Source: Proteobacteria bacterium UBA2363
Lineage (GTDB): Bacteria > Pseudomonadota > Gammaproteobacteria > Xanthomonadales > UBA2363
DNA length: 64,000 bases
Reading direction: 5' to 3'
Assembly (NCBI GenBank): GCA_002344355.1
Contig: DDTN01000002.1
Coordinates: forward strand, 19,593-83,592
In this document: one piece after another, positions 33,863 through 42,024 of the stretch
Position numbering within the stretch: the stretch's first letter is position 1
Layout: each line of letters begins with the position of its first letter
The notes under the pieces: model-generated
What the model saw: only the letters and a program-made list of their open reading frames with translations
Told to the model about the DNA's origin: nothing
The model's database searches: none
Translations under genes and position numbers: made by a program

Positions 33863-36638
33863 GTCCGCGCTCCGTCGTGGCCAGCGGCTCGATGCGCACG
33901 CGCAGGTCGAACCAGGCGGCCTGGCCGGTGACCGGGTCGGCGTGGGCATAGCCGTCCGGCCGGGTCTCCGGGATCAGGTGGTTGAGCAGGAAACCGCGCC
34001 GGAATTCGGGGGCGTCCGACGACAGTTTCCAGGCGCCGCGCCGCTTGCCGATGGCGTTCCATGTCCACACGGTGCCGGGCTCGACGCCTTCGTGCAGGCC
34101 AAGCTCGACCTCGATGCGGGCATGGCCGCTGACCACGGCGACCCGCTGGCCCGCCGCCACGCCATGGGCGGCGGCCGTCTCCGGATGGACGTAGAGGACG
34201 TTGCGGGCCGCGATCTGGCGCAGCCAGCGGTTCTGCGAGCCCCAGGCGTGGTACATGAACATCGGCCGCTGGCTGATCGCCGCCAGCGGCAGCCCGGCGC
34301 CGGCGTCGGCGTGCTCGAACGGCGGATACCAGAACGGCAGCGGGTCGAAGAAGCGCACCACCCGCGCGCGGTCCTTGGCCGGCGGCAGCACCGGGCCATG
34401 GCCCTGCCCGGCCAGCCGGAACCGCTGCAGGGTCTCGCAGTAGAGCTGGAAGACCAGCGCCTCGCGGCTGCCGGCCGTGCTCGCCGGGGCCACGAAGCCC
34501 AGCGACTGCGCCCAGTCCAGGTAGTCCTGGTTGGCCATCTTCAGGAAACGTCCGGCGGCCGGCACCGGGACCGAGAAATAGCAGTCGTTGCCGGCGTAGC
34601 GCTCGAGCTGGCCGGGGTTGGCGGCGCCCTTGCCCACCAGGCCACCGTCCTGGCCGCGGTGGCCGATCAGCAGGCCGAGCCCGGGGGCGCGCTCGTGGTT
34701 GGCGATGTAGTCGGGATAACCGCCCGGATAGCGCGGCCGGCCCTGCTCGTCGACCATGCCGGGCAGGCCCAGGCGGGCGCCGAGCTCGAGCAGCACGTCC
34801 TGGAACGGCCGCACGTCGCGGTCGGGCGCCACCACCGGCTGGCGGATCGCGTCGATCGCGGCATCGGCCTCGGACACCGGGCGGTCCAGCATCGAGATGC
34901 AGTCGTGCCGCTCCAGGTAGGTGGTGTCGGGCAGCACCAGGTCGGCGAACGCCACCGTCTCCGAGTCGTAGGCGTCGACGTAGATGATGCGCGGGATCCG
35001 GTACGCGCCGGTGGCCGGGTCGCGGTCGGTCAGCATGGCCCGGGTCTGGGCGGTGTTCATCGCCGAGTTCCAGCCCATGTTCGCCATGAACAGGAACAGG
35101 GTGTCGATCGGGTAGGGATCGCCGGCCCAGGCGTTGCGGATCACGCCCTGCAGCATGCCGTGCACGGCCAGCGGATGCTCCCAGGAGAACGCCTTGTCGA
35201 TCCGCCGCGGCGCGCCGTCGGCATCGACCAGCAGGTCGGCGGGCGTCTGCGGGTAGCCCAGCGGCGCGGCGTCGAGCGCGCCGTTGCCGCCGCGCACCTT
35301 GCCCGGCCGGTTGCCCGGCGGCGTGCCCTTCGGGTAGGGCGGCTGGAAGCGGTGGCTGCCGGGCGCGTCGATCGCGCCCAGCAGCATCTGCAGCAGGTGG
35401 AGGGCGCGGCAGGTGTGGAAGCCGTTGGCGTGCGCCGCGATGCCGCGCATCGCATGCATGGCCACCGGCCGGGCGTCGAAGCCGGCGTGCCGGCGGCCGT
35501 GGACATCGGTCCAGGGCTGCTCGAGGAAGAACGACTGTTCGAAGGCGGCGTGCGCCAGCTCGGCGGCGATCCGGCGGATCGTCGCGGTGTCGATGCCGCA
35601 GCGGTCGGCCACCGCCTCCGGCGCGTAGGCCGGATCCAGGTAGCGCTGCGCGACCAGGTGGAAGGCCGGATGCGCGCGCCGGCCGTCGGGCAGCGCGTAC
35701 TCGCCGACCACCGCCGGGCAAAGGGGGTCAGAGTCACTTTCCGGCCCACGATGAATGGACAGCGCGAGCGCCAACCCGCCGGAAAGTGACTCTGACCCCC
35801 TTTGCCTCGCCCAGCACAGCGGATGGCCGTCGGCGTCGCGCGCGAACAGGCCGTCATCGGCCGCGCCCGGATCGTCGATCACCAGCCAGTGGGCATTGGT
35901 GTGGCGCACCAGGTAGTCGAGGTCGATGCGGTCGGCACGCAGCAGTTCGTGGATCAGGGCCATGGCCAGCAGGCCGTCGGTACCCGGGCGGATGCCGATC
36001 CACTCGTCGGCGACCGCGCCATAGCCGCTGCGCACCGGATTGACCACCACGATCTTGGCGCCGCGTTCCTTGAGCCGGCCCAGGCCCAGCTTGATCGGGT
36101 TGGAGTCGTGGTCCTCGGCGACGCCCCAGAGCATCAGGTAGCGCGTGCGCTCCCAGTCCGGCTCGCCGAACTCCCAGAACGAGCCGCCGTAGGTGTACAT
36201 GCCGGCGGCGGCCATGTTCACCGAGCAGAAGCCGCCGTGGGCGGCATAGTTGACGGTGCCGTACTGCTGGGCCCACCAGCCGGTCAGGGCCTGGCTCTGG
36301 TCGCGGCCGGTGAAGAACGCCAGCTGGTCGGGGTCGCGGGCGCGGACCTCGCCCAGCCATTGCGTGGCCAGCGCCAGGGCCTCGTCCCACTCGATCTCCC
36401 GGAACTTGCGCTCGCCGCGCTCGCCGACCCGCAGCAGCGGCTTGCGCAGCCGCGCCGGCGAGTTGTGCTGCATGATCCCGGCGCTGCCCTTGGCGCACAG
36501 CACGCCACGGTTGACCGGGTGCGCCGGGTTGCCCTGGATGTAGCGGACCTTGCCGCCGCGCAGGTGCACCTTGATGCCGCAGCGGCAGGCGCACATGTAG
36601 CAGGTGGTGGTCCTGACCTGGTCGCCGATCGCGGTCAC
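33855..36638 (-). CDS. Cytoplasmic molybdopterin oxidoreductase carrying a 28-codon insertion
   Basis: This 927-residue protein is a DMSO-reductase-family enzyme. C13, C16, C20 and C48 (CYMCACRCG and VLCAKG) bind a 4Fe-4S cluster. The domains for the bis-pterin cofactor follow, and C138 (GGFCSVNM) is a candidate molybdenum ligand. There is no signal peptide, so it should be cytosolic. No iron-sulfur or membrane partner gene is adjacent, and the substrate is unknown. Residues about 279-306 are encoded by a palindromic element inserted without breaking the frame. GTG 36638 has AGGGA seven bases upstream; no in-frame ATG is near. Confidence 0.88.
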   Translation of the reverse strand: MTAIGDQVRTTTCYMCACRCGIKVHLRGGKVRYIQGNPAHPVNRGVLCAKGSAGIMQHNSPARLRKPLLRVGERGERKFREIEWDEALALATQWLGEVRARDPDQLAFFTGRDQSQALTGWWAQQYGTVNYAAHGGFCSVNMAAAGMYTYGGSFWEFGEPDWERTRYLMLWGVAEDHDSNPIKLGLGRLKERGAKIVVVNPVRSGYGAVADEWIGIRPGTDGLLAMALIHELLRADRIDLDYLVRHTNAHWLVIDDPGAADDGLFARDADGHPLCWARQRGSESLSGGLALALSIHRGPESDSDPLCPAVVGEYALPDGRRAHPAFHLVAQRYLDPAYAPEAVADRCGIDTATIRRIAAELAHAAFEQSFFLEQPWTDVHGRRHAGFDARPVAMHAMRGIAAHANGFHTCRALHLLQMLLGAIDAPGSHRFQPPYPKGTPPGNRPGKVRGGNGALDAAPLGYPQTPADLLVDADGAPRRIDKAFSWEHPLAVHGMLQGVIRNAWAGDPYPIDTLFLFMANMGWNSAMNTAQTRAMLTDRDPATGAYRIPRIIYVDAYDSETVAFADLVLPDTTYLERHDCISMLDRPVSEADAAIDAIRQPVVAPDRDVRPFQDVLLELGARLGLPGMVDEQGRPRYPGGYPDYIANHERAPGLGLLIGHRGQDGGLVGKGAANPGQLERYAGNDCYFSVPVPAAGRFLKMANQDYLDWAQSLGFVAPASTAGSREALVFQLYCETLQRFRLAGQGHGPVLPPAKDRARVVRFFDPLPFWYPPFEHADAGAGLPLAAISQRPMFMYHAWGSQNRWLRQIAARNVLYVHPETAAAHGVAAGQRVAVVSGHARIEVELGLHEGVEPGTVWTWNAIGKRRGAWKLSSDAPEFRRGFLLNHLIPETRPDGYAHADPVTGQAAWFDLRVRIEPLATTERGHD
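35720..35803. mobile_element. Palindromic REP-like element inside the molybdoenzyme gene
   Basis: The two 28-base sequences 35718-35745 and 35778-35805 are perfect inverted repeats around a 32-base loop. The 84 bases from AAAGG to CCTTT are exactly 28 codons. Removing them restores a plausible run of residues across the junction (CWAR then RPAVVGEY). No target-site duplication beyond GC is seen. The arms match those at 28430-28504 but the loops do not. Confidence 0.85.
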
Positions 36639-36809
36639 GGGCGCATCCCTGGTGGCTGGCCGGACAGTCTATTGCGCAAGCGCGACGCCCGTTGCCACGG
36701 CGCAGCCGGCTGGCCGCTGAACGCGGCCACTTGCCGCCAGCCCCCGGGCGGGCCAAGGTACGTTCCAGCCAGCGCGGCCGCCCGGTCGCGCCGTTCCCAG
36801 GAGTCGCCC

Positions 36810-37535
36810 ATGGTCCGTTCCCTGATCGCCAGTCTCGCCCTGCTTGCCGGAACCCTGCCCATGACCAGCCACGCGCAATCCGCCACCGGCTACACCCTGC
36901 CCGCCGACGCCACCCTGCTGGCCATCCAGGTCCAGGGCGAGGCCAGCCGGAAGCCCGACATCGCCACCCTGTCCACCGGCGTGGTCACCGAGGCGCCCGA
37001 CGCCAACACCGCCCTGCGCGAGAACGCTCGGCGCATGACTGCGGTGGTCCAGGCGATCCGCGCCGCCGGCATCGCCGAGCGCGACGTCCAGACCAGTGGC
37101 GTGACGGTCGGCCCGCAATACCAGTACCAGGACCGCCAGGCGCCGCGCATCACCGGCTACCAGGCCACCAACACGGTGTCGCTGAAGGTCCGCGACCTGG
37201 CCAAGCTGGGCGACGTCATTGACGCCCTGGCCGCCCAGGGCGCCAACCAGATCCATGGCCCCAGCTTCGGCATCGACCAGCCCGAGCCGGTGCAGGACGA
37301 GGCCCGCCGCGCCGCCGTCGCCAGCGCCCGGGCGCGCGCCGAGGCCTATGCCGAGGCCCTGGGCCTGTCGGTGCGCCGCATCGTCAGCATCAACGAGGGC
37401 GTCGGCGGCGGCGTCCGGCCGATGCCGATGATGGCGATGCGCATGGAGGCCGATGCCGGCGCCTCGACCCCGGTCGTGCCCGGCGAGAACACGCTGTCGG
37501 TTTCGATCGAGGTGGTGTTCGAGCTGGGCCGCTGA
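36810..37535 (+). CDS. Exported SIMPL-domain protein (YggE-like)
   Basis: The 241-residue product has a signal peptide (SLIASLALLAGTLPMTSHAQ). A SIMPL domain follows, marked by IQVQGEASRKPDIATLSTGV near the start, the GYQATNTVSLKVRDLAKLG block and ARARAEAYAEALGLSVRRIV. Relatives include YggE, linked to oxidative-stress tolerance in E. coli, and the IRAK1-binding protein that named the domain. The biochemical role is unknown. AGGAG at 36799-36803 supports ATG 36810. It is divergent from the molybdoenzyme operon. Confidence 0.9.
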   Translation: MVRSLIASLALLAGTLPMTSHAQSATGYTLPADATLLAIQVQGEASRKPDIATLSTGVVTEAPDANTALRENARRMTAVVQAIRAAGIAERDVQTSGVTVGPQYQYQDRQAPRITGYQATNTVSLKVRDLAKLGDVIDALAAQGANQIHGPSFGIDQPEPVQDEARRAAVASARARAEAYAEALGLSVRRIVSINEGVGGGVRPMPMMAMRMEADAGASTPVVPGENTLSVSIEVVFELGR

Positions 37536-37589
37536 GGCCGGGCTGCACCGGCCGCGACCGCGACCGGGCATCGCAAGGCGCGCGCCGCC

Positions 37590-37604
37590 GGTGCCTTGGG
37601 CACC
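37590..37604. terminator. Small hairpin between convergent genes
   Basis: GGTGCC at 37590-37595 pairs with GGCACC at 37599-37604 between the SIMPL gene and the convergent proline-rich protein gene. The stem is short and the call is weak. Confidence 0.3.
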
Positions 37605-37651
37605 CGCCGGGGTGCATGCCGGGCCGGGCGGGATCGTCGCAGCGCGCGTGC

Positions 37652-38374
37652 TCAGCGGCGGCGATCGGGATGGCCGGGCGGCAGCGCCACACGGCCGTCG
37701 TAATCCCCGGCCCCATCGCTGCAGCCGTAGCGGCTGTTCCAGGCCGGCGAGGCGCCCCCGGCGATGCTGGTCTGGCCGCTGATGCGGCCGCCGCAGGGCG
37801 CCTCGACCGGCGCATTGGGGCCACCGCCGATCAGGCCACCGACCAACTCCACCACGCTGCGGGTATCGAGTGGCGCCCGCGCGCGCAGGCCCTGCAGGGG
37901 CGCGCCCGGCGGCCGCGCGCCCGGTACCCGCGGTCGGCGCGCATCGGGCAGGGCCGCCTGGTCCCGGCGACCGAAGCCCTGGGGCGGCGCGTCGTCGCGC
38001 GGCCGATGGAAGGGATCCTCGTGCGCGGGAATGCGCAGGGGCGCCGACTCCTGCGGCGCCTCCGGGGGCGCCTCGACGAACACCGCCTCCATCGCCGGCG
38101 CCGGCGCCCGGGTCCGCCCGGGACGCCGGGGTGCCGGCGCCCGCACCTCGCGGGGCGGCAGCGTCCCGACCGCCTCGGGTTCCGACGCGGGCTCGGCGGG
38201 CGGTGGGGCGTCGAACTCGATCCAGCTCACCAGCTCGGGCGGGCGCTCCGGGGCCGGTGCCGGTTGCCAGGGCACCATCGCCCGCACCAGCAAGGCCAGC
38301 AGGCCGGCGTGGCCCAGCACCACCCCGGCAAGGATCCACCACTGGCCACGCTCGCGCATCCTTGCCCTCGCCAT
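37652..38374 (-). CDS. Proline-rich protein with one N-terminal membrane span
   Basis: The 240-residue product has one N-terminal span (WWILAGVVLGHAGLLALLVRA) followed by a long region rich in proline, alanine and arginine, the layout of TonB-like or other periplasm-spanning proteins. The C-terminal 60 residues (VVELVGGLIGGGPNAPVEAP, then CGGRISGQTSIAG and WNSRYGCSDG) look more ordered and include a cysteine pair. I see no TonB C-terminal motif, so the role is unknown. ATG 38374 is used; an in-frame ATG at 38359 is possible. Confidence 0.7.
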   Translation of the reverse strand: MARARMRERGQWWILAGVVLGHAGLLALLVRAMVPWQPAPAPERPPELVSWIEFDAPPPAEPASEPEAVGTLPPREVRAPAPRRPGRTRAPAPAMEAVFVEAPPEAPQESAPLRIPAHEDPFHRPRDDAPPQGFGRRDQAALPDARRPRVPGARPPGAPLQGLRARAPLDTRSVVELVGGLIGGGPNAPVEAPCGGRISGQTSIAGGASPAWNSRYGCSDGAGDYDGRVALPPGHPDRRR

Positions 38375-38412
38375 CGGGCCGGCGCCCGCGGAGCGCGAAG
38401 GCTAGCGGCGGT

Positions 38413-38453
38413 GCCGTTAACGGCCCGCTAAACGGCGGGCCGTTGACGGCCCG
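38413..38453. promoter_or_regulatory. Pair of GCCGTTRACGGC palindromes in a divergent promoter
   Basis: GCCGTTAACGGCCCG at 38413-38427 and GCCGTTGACGGCCCG at 38439-38453 differ at one base and start 26 bases apart. Each contains a 12-base palindrome-like core. They lie between the divergent proline-rich protein gene and the dctP-like gene, the expected place for a dimeric regulator. Confidence 0.5.
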
Positions 38454-38525
38454 GGTTCACCTGCGGTTGCCAACCGGCACGGCCGGCCGCAGGATGGACG
38501 CTTCGCCCGACCTGCCGGTTCCGCC

Positions 38526-39623
38526 ATGCAACGACGTCAGTTCCTGAAGGCCGGCGGCACCCTGGCCGCCACCGGATCCCTCGCCGCCTGCGCCCGCGAG
38601 GGCGCCGCGCCCGCCGACGGCGAACGCGATTCGCGCCGCTACCAGTGGAACATGGTGACCACCTGGCCGGCCAATTTCCCGGCGCTGGGCACCGGCGCCA
38701 GCCGCCTGGCGCAGATGATCACCGACGCCTCGGGCGGCCGGCTCAGCGTGCGCGTGTACGGGGGCGGCGAGCTGGTGCCGCCGTTCGAGACCTTCGACGC
38801 GGTCGCCCGCGGCACCGCGCAGATGGGCCACGGCGCCGCCTACTACTGGGGCGGCAAGTCGCCGGCCTGTCCGTTCTTCGCGGCGGTTCCCTTCGGCCTG
38901 AACACCCAGGAGATGAACGGCTGGCTGTACCACGGCGGCGGCCTGGAGCTGTGGCGCGAGCTGTACGCGGGTTTCGGCCTGGTGCCGTTCCCGGCCGGCA
39001 ACACCGGCGTGCAGATGGCCGGCTGGTTCAACCGCGAGATCCGCACCGTGGCCGACCTGCGCGGCCTGAAGATGCGCATCCCCGGCCTGGGCGGCGAGGT
39101 GATGGCGCGACTGGGCGCGACCCCGGTCAACCTGCCCGGCGCCGAGCTGTTCACCGCCCTGCAGACCGGCGTGATCGACGCCACCGAGTGGGTCGGTCCC
39201 TACAACGACCTCGCTTTCGGCCTGCACCGCGCGGCCCGGCACTACTACTACCCCGGCTGGCAGGAACCCTGCGCGACGCTGGAATGCATCGTCAACAAGG
39301 CGGCGTTCGAGTCGTTGCCGGGCGACCTGCAGGCGATCGTCGAGGCCTGCTGCCGGGCGATCAACGACGACGTGCTGGCGGAGATGACCGCGCAGAACGG
39401 CCGCGCCCTGGAGCAGTTGCGCGACCAGCACCAGGTCGACGTGCGCGCCCTGCCCGACACGGTGCTGGCGGCCCTGAAGGAGGCCTCCGACCAGGTGGTC
39501 GCCGAAGTCGCCGCGCGCGACGCCTTCGCGGCGCGGGTGCTGGCGTCCTACCGCGCCTTCCAGGACGACGCCGCCGCCTGGCACCGGAGCAGCGAGCTGC
39601 CGTACTACCTGGCGCGCGGCTAG
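38526..39623 (+). CDS. TRAP transporter substrate-binding protein, Tat lipoprotein (DctP family)
   Basis: DctP proteins capture organic anions, usually carboxylates, for TRAP transporters. The 365-residue product starts RRQFLKAGGTLAATGSLAAC, a twin-arginine signal with a lipobox cysteine, so it should be exported folded and lipid-anchored. NMVTTWPANFPALGTGASRL and the ligand-arginine segment LRGLKMRIPGLGGEVMARLG are typical, as is NLPGAELFTALQTGVIDATE. It resembles binders of the monocarboxylate or 2-oxoacid group by its tryptophan-rich loops, which is an inference. The permease genes lie convergent on the other strand. Confidence 0.92.
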   Translation: MQRRQFLKAGGTLAATGSLAACAREGAAPADGERDSRRYQWNMVTTWPANFPALGTGASRLAQMITDASGGRLSVRVYGGGELVPPFETFDAVARGTAQMGHGAAYYWGGKSPACPFFAAVPFGLNTQEMNGWLYHGGGLELWRELYAGFGLVPFPAGNTGVQMAGWFNREIRTVADLRGLKMRIPGLGGEVMARLGATPVNLPGAELFTALQTGVIDATEWVGPYNDLAFGLHRAARHYYYPGWQEPCATLECIVNKAAFESLPGDLQAIVEACCRAINDDVLAEMTAQNGRALEQLRDQHQVDVRALPDTVLAALKEASDQVVAEVAARDAFAARVLASYRAFQDDAAAWHRSSELPYYLARG

Positions 39624-39679
39624 CCTCACCGCCCTTCGCGATCCCTTGCCGGCGGCGGGAGTTCATGGCCAGTACCGTC

Positions 39680-39716
39680 CCTCTCCCCCGCCCCTCCACC
39701 GCAGGCGGGGGAGGGG
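39680..39716. terminator. Long hairpin between convergent TRAP genes
   Basis: CCTCTCCCCCGCC at 39680-39692 pairs with GGCGGGGGAGGGG at 39704-39716 (one wobble pair) around an 11-base loop. It sits between the dctP-like stop and the convergent dctM-like stop. It resembles dispersed pyrimidine/purine hairpins found in this order. Confidence 0.55.
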
Positions 39717-39854
39717 AGAAGTGTCGTGCCGTCGCACTGGCGGTACGCGTCCGGCCGGGCGGCCGAGCTTGCCGAGGGGGTCCTGGGTGGCGAAGCTCAT
39801 CACGCCTCGCCTGACGACATCCATGCGCCCCGCGCCCCGTGCCCCGCTTCCCTT

Positions 39855-39952
39855 CCCTGCTCCCTGCTCCCTGCTCCCTGCTCCCTGCTCCCTGCGCCCT
39901 GCTCCCTGCGCCCTGCGCCCTGCTCCCTGCGCCCTGCGCCCTGCGCCCTGCT
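39855..39952. repeat. Heptamer array of 14 units ending in the dctM stop codon
   Basis: Fourteen contiguous CCCTGCT or CCCTGCG units (98 bases, no indels) run up to and into the TAG of the dctM-like gene, so on that strand they form the start of the 3' untranslated region. Decayed CCC-rich units continue to the left. The last base alternates only between T and G. Such a perfect array is expected to change copy number. Confidence 0.9.
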
Positions 39953-41324
39953 ACTGCCCGTACAGCACCCCGGGCAGCCAGGTGGCCAGGGCCGGCCAGG
40001 CCATGAGCAGGGCGATCATCGCGAGCTGGATGGCGATGAAGGGCACGACGCCGCGGTACAGGGCGGTGGTCGGCACCGAGGCCGGAGCGACGCCGCGCAG
40101 GTAGAACAGGGCGAAACCGAACGGCGGCGTCAGGAACGAGGTCTGCAGGTTGATCGCCATCAGCACGCCCAGCCAGACCGGGTCGGCGCCCAGCGCCAGC
40201 AGTGCCGGCGCGACGATCGGCACCACCACGAAGGTGATCTCGATGAAGTCGAGCACGAAGCCGAGCACGAACATCGCCAGCATGACCAGCACCAAGGCAC
40301 CCCACAGGCCGCCGGGCAAGGCCGCCAGGGCCTCGTGCACCAGGTCGTCGCCACCGAAGCCGCGGAACACCACGGTGAACAGGGCGGCGCCGATCAGGAT
40401 GAAGTAGACCATCGAGGTGGTGGCGACGGTGCCGTCGAGCACCTGGCGCACGCGGCTGCGGTCCAGGCGACCGGCCAGGGCGGCGATGGCGAGGGCGCCG
40501 ACCGCCCCGACCGACGCGGCCTCGGTGGGCGTCGCGTAGCCGCCCAGGATGGAACCCAGCACCAGCAGCACCAGGCTGAGCGGCGCCAGCACCGCGAACA
40601 GCACCTGGCGGCGCGGCAGCGGCGCCGGCCGCGCCGCAAGGGCCGGCGCGCGGGCGGGGTGGCGCCAGGCGGTCCACAGCAGCCAGGCGACGTAGCCGGC
40701 GACGAGCACCAGGCCGGGCAGCAGGGCGCCGGCGAACAGGTCGCCCACCGAGACCGACTCCGGCGCGAAGTTGCCCTGGCGCAGCTGCGCCTGCTGGTAG
40801 GCGTTGCCGAGCTGGTCGCCGAGCAGGACCAGCACCAGCGAGGGCGGGATCACCTGGCCCAGGGTGCCGGCGGCGCAGATCGTGCCGGTGGCGAGCCGGG
40901 CGTCGTAGCCGTGGCGCAGCATCACCGGCAGCGAGATCAGGCCCATCGCCACCACGGTGGCGCCGACGATGCCGGTGCTGGCCGCCAACAGCGCGCCGAC
41001 CAGCATCACCGACACCGCCAGGCCGCCGCGCACCCGGCCGAACAGGCGGCCCATGGCCTCGAGCAGGTCCTCGGCGACGCCGGAGCGCTCCAGCATCAGG
41101 CCCATGAACACGAACAGCGGCACCGCCAGCAGGGTCTCGTTGGCCATCGCGCCGAACACGCGGTTGGGTATCGCCTGCAGGAACACCGGGTCGAACACGC
41201 CCAGCAGCCAGCCCAGGCCGGCGAAGGCCAGGGCCACGCCACCGAGCGTGAACGCGACCGGGAAGCCCGCCAGCAGCGCGGCGCACAACGCCAGGAACAG
41301 TCCGACCGCCAGCGCCGCGCTCAT
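39951..41324 (-). CDS. TRAP transporter large permease (DctM family)
   Basis: DctM is the main transmembrane channel of a TRAP transporter, driven by the sodium or proton gradient. The 457 residues contain about 12 hydrophobic spans with family blocks PLFVFMGLMLERSGVAEDLL, STGIVGATVVAMGLISLPVM and TICAAGTLGQVIPPSLVLVL. The ATG overlaps the stop of the small-permease gene as ATGA. The tail YGQ stop lies directly on a heptamer array. It faces the dctP-like gene instead of following it. Confidence 0.93.
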   Translation of the reverse strand: MSAALAVGLFLALCAALLAGFPVAFTLGGVALAFAGLGWLLGVFDPVFLQAIPNRVFGAMANETLLAVPLFVFMGLMLERSGVAEDLLEAMGRLFGRVRGGLAVSVMLVGALLAASTGIVGATVVAMGLISLPVMLRHGYDARLATGTICAAGTLGQVIPPSLVLVLLGDQLGNAYQQAQLRQGNFAPESVSVGDLFAGALLPGLVLVAGYVAWLLWTAWRHPARAPALAARPAPLPRRQVLFAVLAPLSLVLLVLGSILGGYATPTEAASVGAVGALAIAALAGRLDRSRVRQVLDGTVATTSMVYFILIGAALFTVVFRGFGGDDLVHEALAALPGGLWGALVLVMLAMFVLGFVLDFIEITFVVVPIVAPALLALGADPVWLGVLMAINLQTSFLTPPFGFALFYLRGVAPASVPTTALYRGVVPFIAIQLAMIALLMAWPALATWLPGVLYGQ

Positions 41325-41860
41325 GCCGTCGGCCCTGCGCGCCGCTCGCGCCCCTCGCCGGCGAAGTCCAGGCGCAGGCCACGGACCAGCCCGGCCGACG
41401 CCAGCAGGAGCGCCGACACAGGGATCAGCGCCTTGACCAGGTACAGGCCGGGCAAGCCGCCGACCTCGCGCGAGGCCTCGCGCAGGCGCCAGGACGCCGC
41501 CACGTAGTCCAGGCTGGTCCAGAACAGCACCGCGCAGAACGGCAGCAGCAGGAACAGCAGGCCGGCCAGCTCGACCCGCGCCCGGGTCCGCGGCGACCAG
41601 CGCTGCTGCAGGACGTCGACGCGGACGTGGCCGTCGCGAAGCAGGGTCCAGGCGCCGCCCAGCATGAAGGCCACGGCATTGAGGTGCAGCACCAGCTCCT
41701 GGGCGGCGATGCTGCCGCGCCCGGCGCCGTAGCGCATCGCCACCAGGGCGAAGGTGAGCAGCACGACCGCCAGCACGCAGGCGCCGCACAGCCAGCCCAG
41801 CGCCCGGAACGGCGCCTCCAGCCGACGCGCCAGCCGCAGCCTTGCCGATTCCCTCGCCAT
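41321..41860 (-). CDS. TRAP transporter small permease (DctQ family)
   Basis: The 179-residue protein has four spans and the DctQ pattern: the first span (LCGACVLAVVLLTFALVAMR), QELVLHLNAVAFMLGGAWTL in the second, then DGHVRVDVLQQRWSPRTRAR in the loop. It pairs with DctM. AGGAGG five bases before ATG 41860 is a strong ribosome binding site. It diverges from polA, so the dctQM pair has its own promoter in the 164-base gap. Confidence 0.88.
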   Translation of the reverse strand: MARESARLRLARRLEAPFRALGWLCGACVLAVVLLTFALVAMRYGAGRGSIAAQELVLHLNAVAFMLGGAWTLLRDGHVRVDVLQQRWSPRTRARVELAGLLFLLLPFCAVLFWTSLDYVAASWRLREASREVGGLPGLYLVKALIPVSALLLASAGLVRGLRLDFAGEGRERRAGPTA

Positions 41861-42012
41861 CGCAGCCTCCTGCCCGTCCCTGCCACGGCCGCGCAGCATA
41901 GGCCCGAACGGCGCGGCCTGCACGGCGCCGGGGTCGGGCCACGGCGGCGTTCGGCCGGACCGGTGCTGGAGCGCCGCCGGGCCGCCAGGGCCGGTGCCGG
42001 TGCGCGGCGCCC

Positions 42013-42018
42013 TACAAT
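42013..42018 (+). promoter_or_regulatory. -10 element of polA, leaderless arrangement
   Basis: TACAAT ends six bases before the polA ATG at 42025. The normal start point, about seven bases past the -10 box, would be the A of the ATG, so the mRNA should have no leader. No ribosome binding site is present. Confidence 0.6.
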
Positions 42019-42024
42019 CCGGCC

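Noticed and set aside
39855..39952. CRISPR-like array
   Set aside because: The units are contiguous heptamers without spacers and there are no cas genes; it is a simple tandem repeat.
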